DNA of 64,000 bases, from positions 329,001 to 393,000 of the forward strand of contig JAFBJZ010000656.1 in NCBI GenBank assembly GCA_016785225.1, written 5' to 3'. The stretch is from Psettodes erumei. Taxonomy: Eukaryota; Chordata; Actinopteri; Pleuronectiformes; Psettodidae. Below are positions 50,701 through 62,121 of this stretch, piece after piece. The notes beneath the pieces were generated by a model that saw only the letters and a list, made by a program, of their open reading frames with translations, was not told the DNA's origin and made no database searches. Both the position numbers and the translations under genes were made by a program. Position 1 is the stretch's first letter. Every line of letters begins with the position of its first letter.

Positions 50701-53700
50701 AGCGATTTCCACAAATAAAAAAAGAAACCTCCAGTAAGATGAAGATGTTTTGGAACCAAATAAAACTGATATACACTCATCGACCACTTTATTAAGTACA
50801 CCTTGCTAGTCCCGGGTTGGACCCACTTTGCCTTCACACTGGCCTTAATTGTTCGTGGCATAGATTCAACAAGGTTTTGGAGACATTCCTCAGAGATTTT
50901 GATCCATATTGACATGATAGCATCATGCAGTTAGGTCACTGTCATGTTCAAGAAAACCAGTTTGAGATGATGAGCTTTGTGACGTGGTGCATTATCCTGC
51001 TGGAAGAAGCCATCAGAAGATGGGTACACTGTAGTCATAAAGGGATGGACATGGTCAGCAACAATACTCAGGTAGGCTGTGGCATTTAAATAATGCTCAA
51101 TTGGTACTAAGGGGCCCAAAGTGTGCCAAGAAAATATCCCCTCACCATTACCCCACCACCAGCAGCCTCAACTGTTAGGAGGGATCTATGCTTTCATGTT
51201 GTTTATGCCAAATTCTGACCCTACCATATGAATGTCACATCTTTAATCTAGACTCAACAGTCCAGGCAATGTTTTTCCAATCTTCTATTGTCCAATTTTG
51301 GGGAGCCTGTGCGAGGGAACATGTGCCAGTTACCTACGCCACACAGGAGAACATTTGTAACGTGCTGTGCCACAGTAAGAAAGTAGGCCAGGTGCTTTGG
51401 TTCAAAGACACCTACACACATCCTTTAAAAGAGTTTCACTGCTGTCCGCTGGCTCCTGTGAATTACACCTGCACAAGCACCTCTGGAAGCACCAGCCGGG
51501 TCAGCGGGCCAGTTGCACGCAAACTGGCAACTGGGTTCAAATGGCATGTAATGGTAATAGCCAAGAAAAGACACCTCCCTGTCTCCATCTGTCAGAATAG
51601 GAGAGAAGCTGAAAATGAAAGAGTAGTCCGGTGTTCAGGGACAGGGAGACAGTTTTATGTCTGAGGAGGAGGGAGGGTGGGTGGGGGTGATGCTATTTCT
51701 GCATGGCATGCCGCTGGTGATGACCAGTATGTGTGTTAGTGGGTAAGAAGAAAGGAGAAGTGAAAGGCATGGAGAGAGGGAGGGAGAGAGAGACTGACTT
51801 TCGACAAAGACTAACCCTAACACGCCAAAACAACAGACCTACTGGCAAGGGGCATAAAGTCATGAGTCAAATGATATGTCATAGGTCTTAAAAATATTAG
51901 AATGTGACCCTAAAATAGGTCTGGTGTATAGTGATAGTGCATCCCTCAGATGACTGGAGTATCAGTATGGTATAACAATAGAATCTTCATGAGCGCAGGT
52001 CCAATGGTGTGAGAATTAATCTCTCATTTGGCTCTAAAATGTTAGAGGTCATGATGTGCTGTCAGCTAAACTACAGTAGCTATGGCCTCAGGTCATGTTC
52101 ACTCCATCAAGTCTGACTGAACTGCAGGGTTTACTCTGTAAGCTGGTTTGGTTTGGATTCCCAAGAATATGGCATTAAAGTTCCAGGGGCTAAAAAAATT
52201 AAAAAAAAATAAAGTCCATGTGCTCTTCTGACAGAACAGTACCCTGTTCTTCAAAGTGGGTTTAGATGATGCACACTACTGACATTGTTAGCCAATTAAA
52301 GTGTAGACTCCCACTAGTTTTTATGGGACCATAACTGAACAGCTGATAATATACACAAGTTGTTTATGTTTAGTTCAGCTACATAGACTAGAAAGTAGTT
52401 GTTTCAACTGTTCTGGGTTACCAAACCTCTGAAAAAGCTCTTTGCTAAAGCTATAAGTTGTGTAGGTGAGCAATGCATGTGATGTGTCACGTATAAACTC
52501 ACCTCTAAACACTGAATGCACAGTCTTCTGCCAAGCTGCTTCATTTGTAAATGATGAGGTATGTATCATGTTCACGCAGAGTTGTTCACAACCGATTCAT
52601 TCTAAAGAACGACACTTTTGGGTGAACGAACCTGGATGACCTGAATCATATCCTAAAATGATTTCATTCAGTCTCATTTCGGTTGAGCTCTGGGTCAGTT
52701 GTGAGCAGATGTGCAGGGATACGCTCACTGAATGATCCAAGTCATTGATTTACTCACTCCGTGTCACGTTCATAAAGAAATCTCTCTCTCACTCAGCAGC
52801 AACACACGTGCAGTGCAATGCGTCACCAGCAGCGACTGGAAACAAGTAGTAATAGAAAAAAGTGATCAAGAAGTCAGAAGTAGATTTGTAGCAAAATTAT
52901 GAATCGCATTAAAAGATGTGAATTACAGCAATATATATGAATGACAACTAAATATACTTTACAAGTCAGCAGAATATATGCTTGGCTGCAAAAATATGAA
53001 TGGCAGCACACAAAATGAAAAGCCATATTAACCCATGTTAATTGTGCACATGGAGGATAAAGTGACCCTCACCCATAAATTAAGTTCTAAGTTTAAATGT
53101 AATTATCATCATATATATACCAGTATTGCACGCCAGGGCTGTCTACTCATTATGGGTCCTTTTCAAACCATTTTCTGGTCAAAGTCTTTTTGCATACCTC
53201 TGACAGCACTTCCACTTTGCGCAGTGAAGCTCTTTTAGATCACCAAGGTGTGTTATTACTATTAATTAATGTTAATGAACTATAATCATGTTAAATGACA
53301 CTTTCAATCAGCTTTAATCAAGTAAACCTATGGGAAAACCTCTATGCATGATTGCGTAGTAATGATTATATGGCATGCTAGCCTGGGCAGGCATAGCATC
53401 AATCAATCAATCAATCAATTAATCAATCAGTAATAACCTCCTATCCTCTGCCCACTTCAGAAGGAGGGACCCGCTCCCTGTCACTACAATCCACAGAGCA
53501 GACCTGAAAGAGGCATCACTTCCTGCTTCAAATCCACTTTGCCAAGGCTCCACTGTGTGTACCCAGTGAGTTTAGCACAATAGTTATACATAGGCCATCT
53601 GTGAACATCAACAACTATATAATTGGCTGTTTTATGCATTATTTTAAACACATCTGTTTGTGTCTATGTGTGTGTGTGTCTTGTCTGTATTCCACAGAGG

Positions 53701-53805
53701 ACCCCAGGACCAGGAGCCTACCAGCCTTGCTGGAACTTGGGTGACCGTCTGAACACAGAAATCATGGACCCTTCATTTAGCCTCTTTTTCCGCAACATTC
53801 CCTAG
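47728..53805 (+). CDS. stpg4: Sperm-tail PG-rich repeat protein STPG4, complete, 7 exons, 241 aa
   Basis: Small protein of the sperm-tail PG-rich repeat family, with reported gonadal expression in mammals. Exons: 47728-47817, 47987-48043, 48770-49024, 49655-49719, 50009-50054, 53461-53565, 53698-53805; total 726 nt in phase, giving 241 aa (human STPG4 is about 248). PG-type repeats are visible as TPIPGLYHI, LLLPGVYDY, EGPAPCHYNP and TPGPGAYQP. The first two exons are short (MSTAQGMAAWKNK..., then GRGSWWLGTLK) and were found from splice context. The start is the ATG at 47728, the first in frame before a good donor (gtaagg). It follows calm2 on the same strand, as the human pair does. Intron 5 (3.4 kb) carries a Tc1 remnant. 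Confidence 0.9.
50771..51316 (-). mobile_element. Truncated Tc1/mariner DNA transposon with internal deletion
   Basis: On the minus strand this reads as the 3' half of a Tc1-type transposase. Recognisable segments are RHLNATAYLSIVADHVHPFM-like (here LNATAYLSIVADHVHPFMTT), SSDGFFQQDNAPRHKAHH, then IMSIWIKISEECLQNLVES and ESMPRTIKAS. The right terminal sequence (CCACTTTATTAAGTACACCT at about 50784-50803) is preserved. The 5' half and left end are missing. About 120 bp is lost near 50930, between the NMT and DAIMSIW segments, removing the part with the third catalytic acidic residue. Inactive. Confidence 0.85.
53398..53429 (+). repeat. AATC microsatellite
   Basis: About seven AATC units with one substitution, about 30 bp upstream of stpg4 exon 6. 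Confidence 0.85.
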
Positions 53806-53908
53806 CGTGGACTTTGTTTTTCATAATGTGCTGATCCTCCTATGATGTCCTCATCCTGTCAACTGACTGGCAGATCACATGTGACAATGCCTTATTGATA
53901 AAATATCA

Positions 53909-53914
53909 AATAAA
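53909..53914 (+). promoter_or_regulatory. Polyadenylation signal of stpg4
   Basis: AATAAA about 105 bp after the stpg4 stop codon, the first signal downstream. Confidence 0.75.
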
Positions 53915-56900
53915 AGCATGTCTGTAGAAAAATAAGAAAAGATCTCCAGTCTCTTATTACTTGGACCAGTGTTTATCTGCATGTCAGTAAGGGATTTTGT
54001 GGGCTGCCAACGACATAATCAGCTACATTCTCTGTGCTCAAATCTCTTTAGTGATGCCAGCCAGGGAAGCAGAATGATCTTATCTGCAACAAAGGGTACT
54101 TCATTCCACTTAACTACATGTTCCCGGTAGTGCTCTCTCCCTCCGTCTCTCCCCTCGCTCCTTTCTCCCTCTCTGTTGGCAGTCAGGCTGCTTTGCCTTC
54201 CTACTATCTCTGCCCTGCGATGCACTCGGGAGGAGGAATGTTGCTCAGCCATGCGTCACATGCACATAGCTTAGTGTGGCATGCTGCGCCCTCAGATAAC
54301 ACATTCAGTATTAGGGGCCAAGGCAGTGGCACACAATAAAACGGCTATTCTTATCGCTACCTACTCTGCATACTCTTTTCCTCCGACAAACCAAGCAAAC
54401 AGGGGCAATAACGTTGGGACACAGAGAGCAGCAGTGATAGGAATCACCTCGGCATGGAGCACAATGGTGCGTAGAATATGGTACAACAGGCAAAAGGAGC
54501 AAAAACAAAGAGACAACACACTACAGACTTGTTTTTAGTAAGATCCTGGACTGTGCGTTTTTGTTATCTGTTATTCAGAGAGGGGTTTTGCTGAACATGT
54601 TCACACTTTGTCAGCACTGTTTTGTATTCAGAGTTCGACACTCAAGCCTAAGAGCAGCAGAGTTTTGTGACAAGGCCAGTCAAGGCAGTTGTTGAGGGTG
54701 GTGCAGAGTTATATTCATCCATGCTCCCCACCCAGATTCTGTGACCTGATCCAAAGACGAAAAGATGTGTAATTGAAGCCCAGTTGATAGAGTTTTATTT
54801 TAGTGCACGAATAATCACCCTTAGTGACTAATTATACAGCAAGGAGTCTGCACAGTGCCATTAGCACACAATAATGCAGCTGCTTCATTGATAGAAAATC
54901 TGTCGTGGCTTTGGATCTTAACTTGTTAATCTGAATGTAGACAGTCCACAAGTGCATTTATGACTCTACACACTCTTCTCCCCATCCATCATCAACTGAG
55001 TTGCACCTCTTCTTGGCTGGACTTACCAATATTTTGATTTCAACAATGGACCAAATGACCATGTGTGTATCCCCAGATAATTATCACCTGACTGAAATTT
55101 TCCTTCGCTCTATGGAGCATTTTGATCCCTCGTCTGCTCACTGTTTCATTTTTAATGCTCACAACTTTAGATGCAAGGATTCAGTCTCACTGCTCTCAAC
55201 AGCCTCATTTCTAGCAGTCAACAAGGAGACCAAAAGAAAGAGTTAAAAGGAGAGAGGGAAACAACCTCACCAACACTTTAATGTTGCTCCACATTTGCTG
55301 GATATGCCAAGTTTTTGCTTACACAAATGCCATATCAATCTAATAATGCGATTCTGTCAGTGTTGGGTTTGCAGTTTATTGCCCTGCTCCCAGGCGGGAA
55401 AAAAGCCACTACTATGACCGATAACTACAAAAACAATGAATACTCCTCTGAGTCTGCTGGCAGAGCACAGATGTCGAGGACGAGGTGCACAGCCTGTACC
55501 GAGAAGAAGATAGCTGAAGACATGTTTGCCATGATGTAACTGGGAAGTTTGGTGCAAACTGGAAATATGGGATGGCATAGCTGCACTCTAGCTTTGGGGA
55601 AGAGTTCACACCTCAAACCACCTACGCCAATGGATTAACACCGTTGTCAGAGCAGTATACTGCAGCTGGTCATGCTCAAGGAAACTTCAGCAGGGTGAAC
55701 ACAAACTACATTGAGGGCTGAGGCTTCTTTCAGGAACTGCTTGTTAGAGTATAGCAGAAGACCGAGGGGGATTGGGACCTTGTGAGATATGGCACATAAA
55801 GAGGAATTGCAATGACTCCTCTACACGCACTGACATCAGTTAAGTGTTTTGTTAGGGGGCACAGTCAGGCGAGGTATAAGGGACGTTATCATGGCACATC
55901 TGCTTGGCCAACTTTAATCTCCGGCACTCTGTTTTCCTTCAGTTGCAGGCACTTAAAAACACGAAGAGGTTCAAGAGCGAGGCTCTTATTCCATCTGTCA
56001 TTATTCCGGAGACAAAGGAGCGCACACTTCCACTTGGAGAGGAAGACAATCTTATTAACACGGGGCTTTGCACGCAGCCTCTGGAGGGCCGGGCATGTGG
56101 ATGTGCTGCTTGAGAGGAAGACGCAGCCAGAGAGACGTGAAAGTGCACGCGTACGCGCGTGAGTGATGGGCGGCTATCCCGCCTGTGGTCAAGGCACCAA
56201 GCCCCGAGTAATCTCTGTCCCTCCCAACCCCGGGCGCCCTTCCTCCCTTCTCATCTCAGTGATCTCCAAAGTCCAGCACTGATCTCTGACATATGCCTCA
56301 TACTGACGACTTAACACCCTCCATCTCCCCGCAGCCTGCCTTGACCACAGGCATGGCTCTGCACCCGCTCTTTCGCTGTCAATCAACCGCCCCCCTCATA
56401 GACGCACACTGCTTCAAAGAATACGCGAGCGGCCGCACAATGTCATAAATGCAAATGCACCCATGCGCTTGTGATCCTTTGCTTTTTTAAAAACACTCTT
56501 GCAAACTGAAGCACAAACTTGCAAACACAGGCACGCACATGTTCACATTTCTCAAAGGCTCTATGGACTCATAAGTGGATCATCATTTGCATATTCTTAA
56601 AGAAATCCAGCATTTTTCAGACAAGTGTTATATGTATGCATTTTTTCTATATATATCTTCTGAAAGATGAAAGTGCAAAGTGCATCAACACTGCAGAGAA
56701 AACGCTCATCATGGTAACACTTGCACCACAACAGAGGCTGTATAGCATGCACTGCAAAACTCCTACCACACGCAATCTTTTCATCTGTGTTACTGTTTCC
56801 TGTGCAGGTTGGCGAGCAGGCAATTTAAGTGTGATTTAAGACTTGAGTCATCTCTCATTTAAAGATTGCAGAAGCGTCTGGTGTCCGGTCAGGTCATACA

Positions 56901-58077
56901 CAGGGCACCCAGACATCAAGTTCAGTTTCTGGGAACTGGATAATGAGAAAATTCAGGAAGCACATCAGTCCAGCACATCAGTGAGGGTCTGTGATAAATC
57001 TGTGTTTTTGGCAGCTTCCAGCAGCAGGTCACCCTTCAACTCTGTGCCGCAGCTGGGCGCGAGTCAAGGGCACCAAATTAACAGCTAACTCGAGACAACA
57101 CACTGAGAAAATGTGACACTGCTGAGGAACGATGACGAAGGCAGTGCCGCTGGAATTTCTTAAGAATGTGAGGTTACTCGAAAATACCCATAATCGAATA
57201 CTGGTGTGGGACAAATGCCATGTCAGTTGCTGAGTCCTAGCTAAAGGTCGCCAAACAAACAAAACACCAAACAGAGCAGCCATTGTTTGCATGCTGACAT
57301 TGCGCTGAACTAAAATGGCCTCCCGGTATCGCAGAACAGGCCGGGCACCGTCTCCCTTTCTCCCCTGGCTGTATAACACGAGCACCTTGAGAAACTCCAG
57401 CCGGCGGTGAGAGGACGAAACAAAGAGGTGGCAGGTTAAGAGGTGCTGCTCCCTCCACGATCTCCTTTAAGTCCGGTTCACATTCACTCTCATCACCACA
57501 GCCCACAGTCAGGGGTGATGACGAGCCAGCTGAGGAATTTAGTGGGCAGTGTGACACGCCAGGAGAGTGACCAGGTATCCTTTTACCCGCACCCACCCTC
57601 CTCAAGCTGCTGACAGACACATTGGAGCAACATTACGCTTCTATTAAATGACATTTAAAAGTTTAATCAGCTCCAATGGGCGATGGTTTGTGAACAAGTG
57701 TGTGTGGGGGGGGTCATTGTTTAAGCGGGTAATGGTGCTGGCACTGCCGCACCATGTGTATGGAAGGGGACCAACAGCGCTGGAGGGCAATCAGGTGAGC
57801 TGGAGTGATTGATGGAAGAGGGCTCGCCGCCTGCCAAGCTGCTGTTTACCACAGCATTGCTGGATAATTTCAGCTTCATAAATGAGCGCCGGAACACATC
57901 CGCGAGTCTGTCCGAAACTCACGCCGCAATGGCAGGTGAGTAATTCACCTCTTGCTTCCTATTGTTAAACAGGGTCATCAGGGCTGCATGTGGCGTGCAG
58001 AACAAAAGAGTGACCTTTTCGCCCTCACAATTTTCTGCTCACTTCCATATGTAATTTTATACATCAGTATAAAAGTT

Positions 58078-58570
58078 TTAAAGGAATAGTTTGACATTTG
58101 GGGAAATTCTCTTTCTCACTGAGCGTACAGATAGCGCTCTGTCAGGAGCCACAAGAAGGTTATCTTCGTTTTAGACATGGGCCAGCACATTAAACCCCCA
58201 TCACAACCACAACTTTTTGATATATACTGTATGTTAATAAGAAAGATTTAGCAGTGTCACTAGCATAGCATAAAGATTAGAAACAGGGGGAAACAGCCTA
58301 TCAGCACCAACCTGACTTATTAACATGTTATATCTCCTTTGTTTAATCTGTAGAAAACCTGAAGCGATAAAAAATGTTCCTGGATGGGCCTGGTGACTTC
58401 AATAAACTGTGATTCATACTTTTATTTGTACAGGTGAAACATTTGTGATAATTAGTGAGATGCAGTGAGATTGTGTTATCTTTGGACAGAGAAATTTACC
58501 GTAGCTGCACACAAGAGTGGTGAAGGAAAGGGAATACGTGATTTCTTTAAATGCTGAACTATTCCTTTAA
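58078..58570. mobile_element. Small non-autonomous inverted-repeat element (copy C, complete)
   Basis: A 493-bp element bounded by perfect 14-bp terminal inverted repeats, TTAAAGGAATAGTT at 58078-58091 and AACTATTCCTTTAA at 58557-58570. There is no open frame resembling a transposase. Internal core AGCATAAAGATTAGAAACAG at about 58267. The pattern resembles a MITE family frequent in teleost genomes; partial copies occur at about 26217, 33003 and 61595. No clear target-site duplication is seen. Confidence 0.8.
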
Positions 58571-59587
58571 CCAGTTCAACTGTAAAAATATCATTAACCA
58601 ATGGCATTTTCATAGCCTACATCCATCAAAGTACGTCTCCAAAATTATTGCAAATAACATACATCTTCAGAAAGTGCTCAGCTAACGTCAGAATACAAAG
58701 CTTTAAAAAACAGGAAATGCTTTAGGCAGGTTTTTACAGCATTTTGAATATGTTCTTTTGTCAACACTGAAAGCCCTGTTGCATTGAAGCCGCTGCTGGA
58801 ACACATTTGGCCTTCGGAGATGGGCCACGTATAGGTCCACTGCACCGGCCATCCTTATTTATAAATGAGATTATGAAACTGCATCTGATCCTCATAACCT
58901 CCATCACACCCCTCACCCATGCATGACTCCCTGGCCTTGTTTGGACATCACAATGATGGTTTATGGTTTCCTTCTTGGCGCTCTACACCAGCACCACCCA
59001 GCCCGCGCCCTCCATATGCCCCCTGCAGGGCCGGCATCCACACACACACATACGCACAACACAGTGACCTGAATACCAAACCCACACACACCTCACTCAA
59101 AGTGGTCACCACTTTTGATTGCCAGTTATTTGTATGTTATCAATCTCAACCTAATATGTCTGCGGCATGTTTCATGATGCTGTGTGTGGAAGTTGTGTGC
59201 ATATGTCAATGCAGACATCACTGTTCAGTGCAATGTGCATATACCTGAACACTTGATACCCATCGCTCCCCACCACCTCGCCTGCCCTCCTCTCACACCC
59301 ACAGGACAGTCTTGTGATGCTCGTGTGATGAGGCTCGAGATTAACCAGAGCGACACACCTGGGTGCTCTGACATCACAATGACGCAGAAGCACATACACA
59401 ATAAGTAAGATCATATGTCTTCTGCTTATTGTTCACAGGTGTATCTACTGTACATATATACAGTATGTGTGTATGTGGTGACAGTCAATGGAGCTTCATC
59501 TGCCTGTTGTCGTTGTGAAAGGCTTTGCAGTGGGCCGCTTCCTCTATTAATCTGTCTCCTTTTACCAGAGCTGTCAAGACCATGGCA

Positions 59588-59611
59588 TGTGTGTGTGTGT
59601 GTGTGTGTGTG
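59588..59611 (+). repeat. TG microsatellite, 12 units
   Basis: Uninterrupted TG run continuing into imperfect TGCG/TGTG repeats. Confidence 0.9.
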
Positions 59612-61594
59612 CGTGCGTGTATTCAAGTGTGTAATTGAGCATGTGTACTGTACAGCACAGTGTGTTTGTGTGCCTCTCACTCTCAGTGTGTGTGTGTGTG
59701 CATTTGTGCATGTGCAAGAACACCATGTAATATTTCACTCCTTACCCACAGGGATTAGACCATTCATCTCCCGAAGCCCCTGTGTAGGTGTCACACACAG
59801 CGCTAATGAGGAGAGGATGGAACAAGGGAGAGCCAGCCTGTGAGGGGTGGGGGGGGGAAGTAAAAAATAGATTTTTCGGGAGGCAGAAAAGAGTTGACAT
59901 TGATCGATAATTGCTGCACGAGAATCGAAGTATTGACAAATGACAGATTTTCATGCCAGGAGTGTTGGGAATGTGGGTGATGGTGTTATAAGACAGACGA
60001 AGGCAGGGATTACTATTTGTAGCCCTGCAGGGAGGTGAAGGGTTAAGAAACCATGGGGTTGCTGAGAGCAAAGGCAGGGACTCTTCCCATAACACAAATC
60101 AATTTACACTAGCCTGAGACATTGATTATAGCTGCCTCATACCTCACATGGTAACAGCAGACATCAAACAGACACTGTCAAGCCTGTAAACCCACACAAC
60201 AGGGGCATTATCTGCCTCTCACTGTGGTGTGTGCCTGTGTGTTGTCTGTGTATGTGTGTGTTGTTCGGCAGACCAGATATCTCTCCGCTTCCACAGTAAC
60301 TCAAACAAGGGGATGGCTGCTAGGCAACCAAGCCACATCACATCACATCAGGCTAGCCAGGAGAGAGCAAGAGACATAGAGAGATGGAGGAGAGAGAGAG
60401 AGAGATAGGAGGAGGAGGGAGTTTGGAGGCAGAAAACTGTGTTGGCAGTATTACATAAGCCGGCAGCCCAGTCCCACTGCTCACATTAATGTGGTTAGGC
60501 ACTCGGAAGTGATGTCCATTAGTCACAAGTGACAAGGCAGGTGAAGACGTGGCATCCAGCAGTGATTTTTAAAAGCCGTTGTTGTTTATAACAGATAGCA
60601 ATACAAACAGATAAGTCAAAAAAAGGCATACACACACATTATTAGGGAGGAGTCACCTACTGTACCACACAAACAGAGCATAACAGGGACTGATAACACC
60701 CCCAGAGGGATGGTCTTTAACAAACACATGCATAAGGATACATAAGACATACAGGTATTGGATGAAAACACATAATGTAGACCCTAAAGGGGTCGTGGAG
60801 TGCTCAAATAAAAACTTTCAGACCAAGTTAGAGACCGATGTTTGTTATGGGTCCCCTCTCTCCCTTGTCAGTACCTTTTTTATAGTGCTTTTCTCAGTAT
60901 GAAAATTCAAATGGAGGAATGCCTTGACCTGACTGGATAGTCCACCTCTGGAGGACCAACCATACCATAATCCCAAATATTAGTCAGCTGGTTGGCCACA
61001 TTGCCAGAAGTTGACGAGCCAATCACGTTGACACAACAGAAACACACATAGAAACCTGCTTCACTTCTGCTGTAGCCTATTTTTGTACAGGAAAACAATT
61101 TCTTTTAGTCTGTAAAAAAGGGTTAGATATGACATGAATGTGCTCTGCATAAATGCCCCTGGGAGAAAATATATGAGCTCTGATTTGAAGATGGGAATGT
61201 GGGAATTCCCACAGGGTGGGAATGTGTGTGTGTACATAAAACCTGTGTCAATTGACATGATCATCAAACATACATCAAAGGCTAACGTAGAGATGAAGTA
61301 GAGCTGAAGTTGTGACTGACAGCCTATACATAATCTATGTATCTGCAATTTCACATGTAACAGGACAGCATACATTCTCTCTTAAGATGTAACCAGCACA
61401 TCTCGAACCATTAAAGTCTGATCATCTAAAATTTTACTCATCATTTTTCACTTGTGCAAAAGAAACTGCCCATTTACTAATAACTGCCCTGTTAGTGAAA
61501 ATGTACTTTTTAAGAAAATAATACATGTTTTGAGAAGAACACTTTGCTTTCTTTCCAAGACTTAGATGTGAATAATGATCTTATATGTTCATTA

Positions 61595-61740
61595 CATATG
61601 GAGCTACATCCAGGAGACTGTTAGCTTACTTTAGCATAAAAAGCAGAAACAGGGGGGGACAGCTAGTCTGGCTGGGTCCAAAGATGACAAATTATATCAA
61701 CATCAGTTTCTTTTATTAACACATTGTTTGGACATATATC
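61595..61740. repeat. Copy D of the small inverted-repeat element family
   Basis: Core AGCATAAAAAGCAGAAACAG at about 61633 and following ACAGCTAGTCTGGCTGGGTC match the middle of the family. It overlaps the predicted 3' UTR end of ttc7a (minus-strand AATAAA at 61712-61717). Confidence 0.55.
61712..61717 (-). promoter_or_regulatory. Candidate polyadenylation signal of ttc7a
   Basis: TTTATT on the plus strand, reading AATAAA on the minus strand, about 190 bp downstream of the ttc7a stop. It falls within repeat copy D. Confidence 0.5.
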
Positions 61741-61902
61741 AGAATGTTATCCATCCTCTCATATTACTCTTGGTAAGAAAGCAAACAGGACTGTTTCCCA
61801 AAATTACAAAATATTTCCACCCAGTACTGCCTTTGATTGTGTCTGCATCAGTGTATATTCATCCTGCCAGAAGCCAATTCCTTAACCTTATTCCAAACCT
61901 CC

Positions 61903-62121
61903 TCAGAGCTCTCTGGGGATGATGGTGAAGGGTCGGATGGGGCAGGAAGCCTCGAGCTCCAGGGCTGTCAAGAAGCAGTCTGGGGCCTGGCTGGAGCTCC
62001 GAGACTGCAGGGCCTCTCCCAGGCCGCTCCACGCCTCATGGGAGGTGCTGTGAACCTGAACTGCATCACGCAGAACCTTCTCCCCGAGGTGGACACGCCC
62101 ACTTTTAACCAGCAAACGGCC
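61903..62121 (-). CDS. ttc7a: TTC7A, last coding exon (rest of gene beyond window)
   Basis: TPR-repeat scaffold of the PI4KIIIalpha complex at the plasma membrane; only its C-terminal 72 residues and stop are here. The minus-strand reading starts after an atccag acceptor and begins GRLLVKSGRVHLGEKVLRDA. It ends with CFLTALELEASCPIRPFTII followed by PREL, the typical TTC7 C-terminus containing part of the last TPR. The convergent position next to stpg4 agrees with human TTC7A-STPG4. The TTC7B alternative is disfavoured by the neighbours. Confidence 0.9.
   Translation of the reverse strand, partial: GRLLVKSGRVHLGEKVLRDAVQVHSTSHEAWSGLGEALQSRSSSQAPDCFLTALELEASCPIRPFTIIPREL

Larger units (their letters stand above)
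50055..53460 (+). other. Intron 5 of stpg4
   Basis: A 3.4 kb intron with a truncated Tc1-type element (50771-51316), and an AATC repeat just before the exon 6 acceptor. No further exon was recognised. Confidence 0.6.
53935..61700. other. Intergenic region between convergent stpg4 and ttc7a
   Basis: About 7.8 kb without a supportable gene. It contains a complete small inverted-repeat element (58078-58570), a short alternating CG-rich palindrome near 56147-56163 and TG microsatellites near 59588-59611. Several open frames above 100 codons (55812-56162, 56519-56839, 57237-57620, 59415-59843) have neither family resemblance nor matched splice sites. Confidence 0.5.

Noticed and set aside
51188..51664. 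158-codon plus-strand open frame
   Set aside because: Begins in the antisense of the Tc1 remnant and runs into unrelated sequence; a chance frame.
52570..52790. Stretch with repeated TTCATTC/GAACGA motifs
   Set aside because: Suggests an old dispersed repeat, but I could not define ends or a family.
55812..56162. 116-codon open frame in the stpg4-ttc7a interval
   Set aside because: Basic, Arg-rich composition from GC-rich sequence, no homology recognised, and an equally long frame exists on the other strand.
59415..59843. 142-codon open frame
   Set aside because: Created largely by TG repeats (CVCVCV runs); not coding.
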